NCBI RefSeq assembly: GCF_900141915.1
Contig: NZ_FQZG01000020.1
Location: 1-57,262, forward strand
Reading direction: 5' to 3'
Length of the DNA: 57,262 bases
Source of the DNA: Tessaracoccus bendigoensis DSM 12906
GTDB taxonomy: Bacteria > Actinomycetota > Actinomycetes > Propionibacteriales > Propionibacteriaceae
Each line of letters starts with the position of its first letter. The stretch's first letter is position 1. The position numbers and the translations under genes were made by a program. Shown piece by piece: positions 6,454-14,116 of this stretch. The notes under the pieces were generated by a model. That model was not told where the DNA came from and made no database searches. It was given only the letters and a program-made list of their open reading frames with translations.

Positions 6454-8385
6454 ATGACCATCTCACCGACAGGTGAAGCCCTTCGCAAGGCCCTTGACGG
6501 GCCGTTCCACGACCTGAAACAGCGCTGGCGCGACGAGGTTCCTGCCGAAAGCATGATCCGCGACACCGCCCTGGGCATGGAAGAGGCGCGGGACTGGACC
6601 CTGGATCACCTGATCCCGCTGGCCCGCAGCGGCTTCGCCACCGCCGGGTTCCCGGCGGCGCAGGGTGGCACCGGAAACACGGCCGATTCGGTGGCCAACT
6701 TCGAGATGATGGCGATGGGCGACCTGTCGCTGACCATCAAGTCGGGCGTGCAGCACGGCCTGTTCGGCGGCGCGATCGTCAACCTCGGCACCGCCTGGCA
6801 CCACGAGACATTCCTGCCCGGGGCGATGAGCGTCGAACTGCCCGGTTGCTTCGCCATGACGGAACTGGGGCACGGCTCGGACGTGCAGTCGATCGAGACC
6901 TCGATCACGTGGGACCCGGAGACCAGCGAGTTCGTCGTCCATTCGCCGAGCCCGTCGGCCACCAAGGCCTACATCGGAAACGCGGCCCGCGACGGCCGGA
7001 TGGCGGCCGTGTTCGGCCAGCTCTGGGTAAACGGCGAACATCAGGGGATCCACGTTGCCCTGGTCCCGATCCGCGACGAAACCGGCCACCCGCTGCCAGG
7101 CGTCACGACCGGCGACCACGGCCACAAGGGCGGCCTGCTCGGGATCGACAATGGCACCCTCTCCTTCGAACACGTCCGGGTACCCCGGGAGATGCTGCTC
7201 GACCGGTTCGGCGGCGTCAACGAGGCAGGCGAGTACGAATCACCTATCAAGTCGAAGAACGCCCGCTTCTTCACCATGCTCGGGACGCTGGTACGCGGCC
7301 GGATCTGCGTCGGCGGCGGCGCCTCGTCGGCCACCAGGAAGGCGCTGACCATCTCGGTCAACTATGCGAACCGACGGCGCCAGTTCCGCCAGCCCGGCCT
7401 CGGCGAAGAGATCAGGCTGCTCGACTACCTCACCCACCAGCGTCGCCTGCTGCCGAACGTGGCCACGGCCTACGCCTTCGGGTTCGCCCAGAACCAACTC
7501 GCGCTGGAACTGCAGAGGGTGACGGACGCCGGGGGCGCGGATGCCCACGCCGCACGGGCGCTCGAGACCTTCGCCGCAGGCATGAAGGCGGCACAGACGC
7601 GCTGGGCGAACGACACGATCCAAGAGTGCCGCGAGGCGTGCGGCGGCGCGGGCTACATGTCCGACAACGCCATCACGCTCCTGCGCCAGGACGCCGACAT
7701 CTTCGCGACGTTCGAGGGCGACAACACCGTGCTGCTGCAACTGGTGGCCAAGGCCCTGCTACTCAACTACAAGACCTCGTGGGGCGAGATGGACATGCGC
7801 GGCACTGCGCAGAAGACAGCGCGCCTGATCGGCGGCACCGTGCTGGAACGCACGACTGCACGCTCGCTGATCGACCGGCTGGTGGCCTCGGCCAACCGCA
7901 AGCCCGAGTCACAGAAGCTGCGAGCGCGCGGATGGCAGATCCAGATGTTCGAGTTCCGTGAGAGCCATGTCGTCGAGGGTTTGGCGCAGCGGATGAGGGC
8001 CGCGAGCAAGGCCGAGGACGGCTTCGAGGCGGTCAACCGCTGCCAGCCGCACATGCTTGAGGCCGCGCGCGCCCACATCGACCGCGTGGTACTCGAGGAC
8101 TTCGTGGAGGCCATCGACGGCTGCGCGGACGACTACATCAAGGCGCTACTGGTCAAGGTGTGCGACCTCTACGCGCTGTCCACGATCGAGGCTAACCGCG
8201 CCTGGTACCTGGAGCACGAGGCGTTCGACCCGCGCCGCAGCAAGTCGATCACGGCCACCGTCGATGAGCTGTGCGGCGAGCTGAGGCCCCGGTCCAAGGA
8301 ACTGGTCGAGGGCCTGGGCGTCCCCGAGGCCTGGATGCGCCACCCACGCACGGCGGTTCCGCCCCTGGCGGGAGCGGCTGGCTAG
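6454..8385 (+). CDS. fadE5: Acyl-CoA dehydrogenase, FadE5-like
   Basis: A 643-residue flavoprotein, longer than the usual 380-residue acyl-CoA dehydrogenases and typical of the FadE5 group with a C-terminal extension. Visible motifs are CFAMTELGHGSDVQSIET in the FAD/substrate region, the CREACGGAGYMS region and TFEGDNTVLLQLVAK, which holds the likely catalytic glutamate loop. It catalyses the first oxidation of acyl-CoA. An AGGAG site lies inside the end of tetR, 7 nt upstream. In mycobacteria fadE5 neighbours fadA2/fabG4/htdX, and here the same four enzymes occur with an added TetR gene. Chain-length preference is unknown. Confidence 0.9.
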   Translation: MTISPTGEALRKALDGPFHDLKQRWRDEVPAESMIRDTALGMEEARDWTLDHLIPLARSGFATAGFPAAQGGTGNTADSVANFEMMAMGDLSLTIKSGVQHGLFGGAIVNLGTAWHHETFLPGAMSVELPGCFAMTELGHGSDVQSIETSITWDPETSEFVVHSPSPSATKAYIGNAARDGRMAAVFGQLWVNGEHQGIHVALVPIRDETGHPLPGVTTGDHGHKGGLLGIDNGTLSFEHVRVPREMLLDRFGGVNEAGEYESPIKSKNARFFTMLGTLVRGRICVGGGASSATRKALTISVNYANRRRQFRQPGLGEEIRLLDYLTHQRRLLPNVATAYAFGFAQNQLALELQRVTDAGGADAHAARALETFAAGMKAAQTRWANDTIQECREACGGAGYMSDNAITLLRQDADIFATFEGDNTVLLQLVAKALLLNYKTSWGEMDMRGTAQKTARLIGGTVLERTTARSLIDRLVASANRKPESQKLRARGWQIQMFEFRESHVVEGLAQRMRAASKAEDGFEAVNRCQPHMLEAARAHIDRVVLEDFVEAIDGCADDYIKALLVKVCDLYALSTIEANRAWYLEHEAFDPRRSKSITATVDELCGELRPRSKELVEGLGVPEAWMRHPRTAVPPLAGAAG

Positions 8386-8421
8386 GGCGAGGCGTCCCGC
8401 TTCGGGGCGACGCGCCTCGCC
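8386..8421. terminator. Hairpin terminator after fadE5-like gene
   Basis: GGCGAGGCG (8386-8394) pairs perfectly with CGCCTCGCC (8413-8421), with a smaller inner stem. It starts at the fadE5 stop and lies between convergent genes, so it could serve both strands. There is no T-run. Confidence 0.6.
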
Positions 8422-8458
8422 GGCGACCTTCCACGCACTATGGAGATGTCGGCTGCCG

Positions 8459-9331
8459 CTAGCTGACGGCCGACTCGGCAGCAGCTGGGGCCTCGGCCGC
8501 CGAGTCGTCGGCTGCGGGGGCCTCGGTCGCCGACGCATCGGCCTGGTCGCTGCCGAGCACGGGATCTACCTCTTCGCTCGACTCGGTCTCCTGCTGGGCG
8601 GGCTCAGACTGCGTCGACGTGGACTCGTCAGACGACTCTGACTCTTCTGCCGAGGGCTGAGTCGTCGGCTCCTCCGTCGCATCGTCCGTCGCGTCCTCCG
8701 TCGGGGTCGTCTCCGTCGGGGCCGTCTCCGTCGAGGCGCTCGGTGATATCGACGGCGTCGCCGAGCCCTCGGGGTGGCTTCCGGTCACGCGTTCCTGGAG
8801 TTGACCTGTGCCATTGGACAACGCGGTTCCCGAGATCGCCTGCACGACGAAGATCGCCGCAAATGCGAGGAGGAAGGCGATCAGCGTGGTGGCCACAGCT
8901 ACCCGGAAACGATGCTTGCGCCGCCCGGCGACATCGCCTTCCTCCCCAGGATCGGCGTCGAACGCACCTTCAGCCTCATCGGCGTCGGACACACCTGACG
9001 GTGTGGACGCATCGGTCGTCGCAGAGGCTCCGGTCGACGTATCGCCCTTACCCTCGGCCTTCTTGGCGGCCAACCCACGAAGCTTGTCCTCTCCCGATCG
9101 CAGCGGCGTTCTGAGGATCGGCAGTGTGATGCCTGAAATCATGCTGACCATGAAGGCGCTCGCCACGCTCCCGAACGCGCCGAGATACCCACCGGCGACT
9201 GCGGCAACCGATGCAACACAGGCACCCGCTAGGACATCCGAGCCTCGGACCCCCCAATCCCTCTTTTCGCGACGCTCCGCCGTTGCTCCGGGCGCACTCG
9301 ACCCGTCGACTTGTTCAACACTGCCCATCAT
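8459..9331 (-). CDS. Membrane protein with long acidic Ser/Thr/Glu-rich tail, function unknown
   Basis: A protein of about 290 residues. A first hydrophobic stretch (LAGACVASVAAVAGGYLGAF and onward, about residues 35-75) may form two membrane segments. A basic region RRKHRFR is followed by a second strong membrane helix (about 145-172). The last 110 residues are low-complexity Ala/Ser/Thr/Glu/Asp, rich in TETTPTED- and ESSDES-like runs, likely extracytoplasmic and disordered. The start was set at the ATG-ATG pair near 9331 because GGAGAG precedes it; an upstream ATG lacks such a site. No family was recognised. It is monocistronic and leftward, convergent with the fadE5-like gene. Confidence 0.6.
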   Translation of the reverse strand: MMGSVEQVDGSSAPGATAERREKRDWGVRGSDVLAGACVASVAAVAGGYLGAFGSVASAFMVSMISGITLPILRTPLRSGEDKLRGLAAKKAEGKGDTSTGASATTDASTPSGVSDADEAEGAFDADPGEEGDVAGRRKHRFRVAVATTLIAFLLAFAAIFVVQAISGTALSNGTGQLQERVTGSHPEGSATPSISPSASTETAPTETTPTEDATDDATEEPTTQPSAEESESSDESTSTQSEPAQQETESSEEVDPVLGSDQADASATEAPAADDSAAEAPAAAESAVS

Positions 9332-9643
9332 CACTCTCTCCGCTGGGCCCATGCGGGGGCATCTGCCCCGGCTCCCGGCACCACATGCAAATAGTCTCTC
9401 CCCTCCAGATTACGGGCACGTTCCAGCGCAGGGCCCCGGAGGGGAGCCAGTCCACCTGGCTGCTTGCCTTCGATGACCCTTGTGTGGTGTCGACGTGTGC
9501 CATAGATTGGGAGCGCTCACACAAGGCGATCACGAGAGGCACGCGAGCCTGGCGACCCGACGCACCGAACCGCCCTGGGCGGGGCAGGAGACGCCTGCGG
9601 GCTGTCGTCGGTCGGCGCAAGCGCATTCAGGAGGTCACGCAAG
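9332..9643. other. 312-bp intergenic region between a leftward membrane protein gene and lacI
   Basis: This is the upstream region of both divergent genes. It holds the LacI-type operator at 9508-9521 and an AGGAGG-like site (about 9629-9635) serving lacI. Short open frames in it lack ribosome sites and are not called. Nothing else was recognised. Confidence 0.6.
9508..9521. promoter_or_regulatory. LacI-type operator upstream of lacI (CelR-like)
   Basis: TGGGAGCGCTCACA differs at one position from TGGGAGCGCTCCCA, the operator described for CelR-type LacI regulators of actinobacteria. It lies 123 nt upstream of the lacI start, suggesting autoregulation. A related site stands in front of the neighbouring ABC importer. 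Confidence 0.65.
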
Positions 9644-10669
9644 ATGTCACAGCCCGATCCCACTCCCCCCCGCCGCGCGACCATCCAGGACGTGGCCGAC
9701 CGGGCCGGCGTCTCTCGCGGCACGGTCAGCCGGGTCCTGAACCGGTCCCCCAGGGTGAGCCCCGACGCCCGCAAGGCGGTCGAGCAGGCGATCGCCGCGT
9801 GCGGCTATCGAGCCAACCCCCACGCCCGCTCACTGGCGTCCGGACGCAACGATGCCGTTGCCGTCCTCCTGACCCAACCCCAGCAGGAGCTGTTCGAGGA
9901 CCCCACGTTCTCCCTGCTCCTTCAAGGCGTCTCAGACGCCATGACCGGTAGCGACACCGCACTGGTCCTGGTCCTCGCCGGCAACGACGAGGAGCGTCGA
10001 CGCGCCGTCGGATTCCTGGATTCGCGGCACGTCGACGGCGTGGTCCACCTCAGCCCGCATGCCAACGACCCCATGCTCGGCGCCCTCCTGGAGGCCGACG
10101 TTCCGGTGGTCGTGTGCGGGAGCCCCGGGCCGAGGGTCTCATCCAAGTGGCTGCGCACGGTGACGATCGAGGACCGGCGCGGCGGCTACGACGCCACCGC
10201 GCACCTCCTGGAGCGTGGGGCGCGCCGGATCGCGATGATCGCCGGCCCGGAAGACGCCACCGGCAGCATCGACCGCATCGCCGGATACCGGGAGGCCCTC
10301 GGACGCGCATTCGACCCGGCCATCGTGGCTCATGGGGATTTCGGGCCGCGGTCGGGACGCATCGCGCTCGCTCAACTCCTGGAGCGCGACCCGTCCATCG
10401 ACGCGGTCTTCTGCGCGTCAGACAGGATGGCCGCCGGAGCCTACGAGACGGCTCACGAACTCGGCCTCCGCATCCCTGAAGACCTCCGCGTCGTAGGCTT
10501 CGATGGTCACGCCATAGGGCTCGAGCTCAGCCCGCAGCTCACCACCGTCTTCCAGCCGATCAAGCAGTTGGGGCGCACCGCGATCCAGATGCTGGCCGAA
10601 TGGACCAACGGCAGTGACCCCGGGCATCGCATATTCCCGACCGAGTTGCTGGTCCGAAGCAGCTCCTGA
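9644..10669 (+). CDS. LacI-family sugar-responsive repressor
   Basis: A 341-residue LacI-family protein. The N-terminal helix-turn-helix and hinge read ATIQDVADRAGVSRGTVSRV then LNRSPRVSPDAR and RANPHARSLASGR. A periplasmic-binding-protein-like effector domain follows (about 65-335) with the family motif GFDGHAIGLELSPQLTTV. It lies immediately upstream of a sugar ABC importer on the same strand and probably represses it and itself through the matching operators at 9508 and 10791. The resemblance of the operators to CelR sites suggests a beta-glucoside or cello-oligosaccharide inducer, but this is inference. The ATG at 9644 is preceded by a good AGGAGG. Confidence 0.9.
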   Translation: MSQPDPTPPRRATIQDVADRAGVSRGTVSRVLNRSPRVSPDARKAVEQAIAACGYRANPHARSLASGRNDAVAVLLTQPQQELFEDPTFSLLLQGVSDAMTGSDTALVLVLAGNDEERRRAVGFLDSRHVDGVVHLSPHANDPMLGALLEADVPVVVCGSPGPRVSSKWLRTVTIEDRRGGYDATAHLLERGARRIAMIAGPEDATGSIDRIAGYREALGRAFDPAIVAHGDFGPRSGRIALAQLLERDPSIDAVFCASDRMAAGAYETAHELGLRIPEDLRVVGFDGHAIGLELSPQLTTVFQPIKQLGRTAIQMLAEWTNGSDPGHRIFPTELLVRSSS

Positions 10670-10761
10670 CCGAGGCGTCGAACCGCCCGAGGCGAGGCCG
10701 CCTGTCAAAAGACATAAGACTCAGCTACACGCCACCGTTCAAGAACCTCACCAAGAAGGTC

Positions 10762-10804
10762 TTGCCTGGACTGACACGCACGTGTTAGTGTGTGAGTGCT
10801 CCCA
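10762..10804 (+). promoter_or_regulatory. Promoter and LacI-type operator of the sugar ABC importer
   Basis: A possible -35 TTGCCT (10762-10767) is followed after 18 nt by TAGTGT as a -10. Immediately downstream, TGTGAGTGCTCCCA (10791-10804) matches the CelR-type palindrome TGGGAGCGCTCCCA at 12 of 14 positions. An operator just past the -10 would block initiation. The promoter hexamers are a by-eye assignment; the operator match is stronger. Confidence 0.6.
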
Positions 10805-10838
10805 TGGAGAATCAGAATGCACCTCTCAAAGGAGATAG

Positions 10839-10934
10839 ATGCTTGCAGTGTTGCCGCCTAGACACACGAGATTTCCGCGTGTGAACGATCCCATCAAAGA
10901 CGTGTCTACGTCCCACCCCCTCACCAAGGCCTGA
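10839..10934 (+). CDS. Putative 31-residue leader ORF ahead of the ABC importer
   Basis: An ATG at 10839 with a strong AAAGGAG 4 nt upstream opens a frame of 31 codons, starting MLAVLPPRHTRFPRV and ending TSHPLTKA, with stop at 10932-10934, 15 nt before the binding-protein gene. It lies in the leader between the predicted operator/promoter and the first structural gene. It could be a regulatory leader peptide or simply a chance frame next to a strong ribosome site. No hydrophobic segment or known family is visible. Confidence 0.35.
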   Translation: MLAVLPPRHTRFPRVNDPIKDVSTSHPLTKA

Positions 10935-10949
10935 CCTACCGGAGGAGAC

Positions 10950-12221
10950 ATGAAACAACCAGCATTCCTACTTCCGAGATTGGGACGACGCTCGTTCCTG
11001 CTCGGTTCCCTCGGCGTCACGGCCGCGGCCGCCGTCGGCTGCTCCGGTAGCGTCGACTACACGAAGGTGGTGACCGTCGGCTCGGATCAGTCAGACGACG
11101 CGCCGCGCAAGGCGTTCGCCGAAATGATGGCTGGCTTCACCGCCCACGAGACGAAAGTCAACACCGTCGACCACGAGACCTTCAAGGAGGGCATCACCAA
11201 CTACCTTCAGGGTCGGCCGGACGACGTGTTCACTTGGTTTGCCGGGTACCGGGCGCGCTACTTCGCGGAGAAGGAGCTCGTCTCGGACATCTCCGATGTG
11301 TGGGCCAACGTCGAGGGCATGCCCGAATCCATGAAGAACGCCTCCAGCACGACCGACGGTCGCCAGATCTTCATGCCGATGACCTACTACCCATGGGCCG
11401 TCTTCTACCGCCCGAGCCTGTTCGCAGAGCGCGGCTACTCCGAGCCGAAGACGTTCGACGAATGGATGGCGCTCAACCAGCAGATGGCCTCCGACGGGCT
11501 GATCCCGATGGCATTCGCGGCCAAGGACGGCTGGGAGCCGATGGGCACGTTCGACATGCTGAACCTGCGAATCAACGGCTACGACTACCACATCTCACTC
11601 CTCGCCGGGAACGAAGCCTGGGACGGCGACCAGGTGAAGAAGGTGTTCGAGGTTTGGGCCCAGATGCTGCCCTACGCCCAGGAAGCCGCGCTCGGCCGCA
11701 CGTGGCAGGAAGCGGCTCAGAGCCTGCTGCAGAAGCAGTCCGGGACATTCCTGCTCGGCATGTTCCTCCAGCAGCAGTTCGCCGCCTCTGAAGAGGCCAA
11801 GGACGACCTGGACTTCTTCATCTTCCCCGAGATCGATCCCGCCATCGGAGCCGATGTGGTGGAAGCTCCGATCGACGGTTTCATGATGGCCGCCGATCCG
11901 CGCAATCTGCAAGGATCCCGCGACCTGATGCTCTACCTCAGCACCCCGGAGGCGGCCGACATCATCGTCGCGGCCGACCCGTCCCGGATCGCGGCGAGCT
12001 CACTTGCCGATCAGTCGAACTACAGCGCCCTCCAGAAGAAGGCGGTCAAGGTGATCGAGGAAGCGAAGAACATCTCGCAGTTCCTCGACCGCGACTCGCG
12101 ACCCGACTTCGCCTCGACCGTCATCGGGCCAGCGCTGCAAGCCTTCATCCGGGACCCCGGCAACATCGATTCGATTCTCGACACCGTCGAGAAGCAGAAG
12201 CACTTCCTCTTCACGAGCTGA
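10950..12221 (+). CDS. Sugar ABC transporter substrate-binding lipoprotein
   Basis: A 423-residue extracellular solute-binding protein (family 1). The N-terminus has a twin-arginine-like GRRSFLLGS and a lipobox ending AAAVGC, with lipidation expected at Cys31. The body shows family features such as the AEMMAGFTAHETKVNTVD region and MTYYPWAVFYRPSLFAERGY. It would capture a sugar or oligosaccharide outside the cell and deliver it to the two permeases downstream. The start ATG 10950 has GGAGGA 5 nt upstream. A LacI regulator lies upstream and no ATPase gene is present, as is common when a shared MsiK-type ATPase serves several importers. Confidence 0.88.
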   Translation: MKQPAFLLPRLGRRSFLLGSLGVTAAAAVGCSGSVDYTKVVTVGSDQSDDAPRKAFAEMMAGFTAHETKVNTVDHETFKEGITNYLQGRPDDVFTWFAGYRARYFAEKELVSDISDVWANVEGMPESMKNASSTTDGRQIFMPMTYYPWAVFYRPSLFAERGYSEPKTFDEWMALNQQMASDGLIPMAFAAKDGWEPMGTFDMLNLRINGYDYHISLLAGNEAWDGDQVKKVFEVWAQMLPYAQEAALGRTWQEAAQSLLQKQSGTFLLGMFLQQQFAASEEAKDDLDFFIFPEIDPAIGADVVEAPIDGFMMAADPRNLQGSRDLMLYLSTPEAADIIVAADPSRIAASSLADQSNYSALQKKAVKVIEEAKNISQFLDRDSRPDFASTVIGPALQAFIRDPGNIDSILDTVEKQKHFLFTS

Positions 12222-12233
12222 AAGGAGTTGATC

Positions 12234-13133
12234 ATGACTTCACAAACCACAACTGCTTCAAGGCAGCAGACCTCCGCCATGGACAAGGCGACACCGGTGC
12301 TGATGGGGCTCATCCCCACCCTCGTAGTGGTCGGGCTGATCTGGATCCCGGCCCTGTTCACCGTCATACTCTCGTTCACTTCGTGGGATGGCGTTGGCGC
12401 CCTCTCCGGGATCGAGTTCATCGGTGGACGCAACTACGTCGAGGCCACGACCGTCTACCCGACGTTCTGGCCGGCCATCGGGCACAACGTGCTGTGGCTC
12501 GTCGGGCTATTCGTCGTCTTCACCCCGCTCGGCATGTTCCTGGCGGTCCTTCTGGACAAAGAGATCCGGGGCAGCAGGTTCTACCAGACCTCGTTCTACC
12601 TTCCGGTCGTCTTGTCCGCGGCTCTTATCGGGTTCATCTGGCAGCTGATGTACAGCCGCGACCAAGGGTTGCTGAACATGCTTTTCGGCACGCAGATCGA
12701 CTGGTACGGCGACCCGAACATCAACATCTGGGCCGCGATCGTCGCCACCGGTTGGCGCCACACCGGCTACGTCATGCTGCTTTACCTAGCCGGCCTGAAG
12801 GGCATCGATCCCGCCCTGCGCGAGGCTGCGCAGATGGACGGCGCAAACCAATTCAAGACATACGTGCGGATCATCTTCCCGGTCATGCGCCCCATCAACA
12901 TCATCGTCATGACCATCACCTTCATTGAGGGCCTGCGCGCATTCGACCTGCCCTGGGTGATCAACCGCGGACGAAACGGCCTCGAGTTGATCTCGACTCT
13001 CGTCACGTCAAACGTCGCGGGTGAGGCCAGCAGGATCGGCTTCGGATCAGCCTTGGCGACGCTGATGCTGATCCTCAGTTCCATTTTCATCATCTTCCAG
13101 CTCCGCGTCGTCATGAAGGGAGAAGACCGGTGA
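12234..13133 (+). CDS. Sugar ABC transporter permease (MalF/UgpA type)
   Basis: A 299-residue inner-membrane permease with about six predicted helices and the ATPase-contact EAA loop, visible as LREAAQMDGANQFKTYVRII. It belongs to the binding-protein-dependent carbohydrate uptake family 1 permeases. I placed the start at ATG 12234, with AAAGGAG 6 nt upstream; a TTG two codons earlier is less likely. Its stop overlaps the GTG of the second permease (GTGA). It pairs with that permease to form the channel for the substrate brought by the upstream lipoprotein. Confidence 0.9.
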   Translation: MTSQTTTASRQQTSAMDKATPVLMGLIPTLVVVGLIWIPALFTVILSFTSWDGVGALSGIEFIGGRNYVEATTVYPTFWPAIGHNVLWLVGLFVVFTPLGMFLAVLLDKEIRGSRFYQTSFYLPVVLSAALIGFIWQLMYSRDQGLLNMLFGTQIDWYGDPNINIWAAIVATGWRHTGYVMLLYLAGLKGIDPALREAAQMDGANQFKTYVRIIFPVMRPINIIVMTITFIEGLRAFDLPWVINRGRNGLELISTLVTSNVAGEASRIGFGSALATLMLILSSIFIIFQLRVVMKGEDR

Positions 13134-14032
13134 GCACCACCACACCCGACTTCGCAGAACTCGGCAAACTCAAGAAGAGACCGCTCACCCCCGGCCGGGT
13201 CGTGCTTCAGGTCTTCCTCCTCGGCATGGCACTCATCTGGCTGTTTCCGATGCTCTGGGCGCTGTTCAACTCGTTCCGCGACTACGGCTTCACCTTGGAG
13301 CACGGCTACATCAGCTTCGGAGGATTCACCTTCGACAACTACCTCAACGCATGGGAGCGAGGCGGATTCACGACGAGCTTCCTGAACTCCGCATTCATCA
13401 CGATCCTCGCGGTCGGCCTAACGCTTCTTCTGAGTTCGAGCGCCGCATTCGTGCTCGCCCGGTTCAGCTTCAAGTTCAACTTCGCGATGTTGGCGATCTT
13501 CGTCTCTGCCAACCTCCTACCCCCACAGGCGCTGCTGGTGCCGATCTACCGCATCTTCCGCGCGATCCCTCTGCCCTACTGGATGTCCGACTCCGGTTCG
13601 CTGCTCAACTCTCAGTTGGGCGTGGTCATCATCAACATGGCCTTCCAGACGGGGTTCTGCACGTTCGTCCTCAGCAACTACATGAAGACGTTGCCCAAGG
13701 CGATCTACGAATCGGCCAGCCTCGACGGCGCGTCGGTCTGGTACCAGTTCTGGGGCATCACGCTGCCGCTGTGCCGCCCTCCGCTGGCCGCCCTTGCGAC
13801 GTTGCAGGTCGCCTGGATCTACAACGAGTTCTTCTGGGCGACGGTTCTACTCCAATCTGGCGACAAGTTCCCGGTGACGTCGTCGCTGAACAACCTGAAA
13901 GGCACGTTCTTCACCGACTACAACCTGCTTTCAGCGGGCTCGATCATTGCGGCGCTGCCGGTGCTGATCGTGTTCTTCGTGCTGCAGAAGCAGTTCGTCG
14001 CCGGTCTCACGCTCGGGTCGGTCAAGGACTGA
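13130..14032 (+). CDS. Sugar ABC transporter permease (MalG/UgpE type)
   Basis: A 300-residue permease with about six membrane helices and an EAA-type loop, visible as YESASLDGASVWYQFWGITL. It is the second half of the heterodimeric channel, translationally coupled to the first permease by a 4-bp overlap with a GTG start. It is the last gene of the importer operon and is followed directly by a strong hairpin terminator. The substrate is not identifiable from the permease itself. Confidence 0.9.
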   Translation: MSTTTPDFAELGKLKKRPLTPGRVVLQVFLLGMALIWLFPMLWALFNSFRDYGFTLEHGYISFGGFTFDNYLNAWERGGFTTSFLNSAFITILAVGLTLLLSSSAAFVLARFSFKFNFAMLAIFVSANLLPPQALLVPIYRIFRAIPLPYWMSDSGSLLNSQLGVVIINMAFQTGFCTFVLSNYMKTLPKAIYESASLDGASVWYQFWGITLPLCRPPLAALATLQVAWIYNEFFWATVLLQSGDKFPVTSSLNNLKGTFFTDYNLLSAGSIIAALPVLIVFFVLQKQFVAGLTLGSVKD

Positions 14033-14050
14033 CAACTGCTGTTGAACCGC

Positions 14051-14092
14051 AGGAAGGGCGGGTGAGGGCTTGGGGCCCCACCCGCCCTTCCT
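14051..14092. terminator. Strong hairpin terminator between ABC importer and purD
   Basis: AGGAAGGGCGGGTG (14051-14064) pairs perfectly over 14 bp with 14079-14092, with a 14-nt loop. It lies between convergent genes, 19 nt after the permease stop and 25 nt from the purD stop, so it can end transcription from both sides. Confidence 0.85.
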
Positions 14093-14116
14093 CGTCGGCC
14101 TACGCAGCACCCGTGG

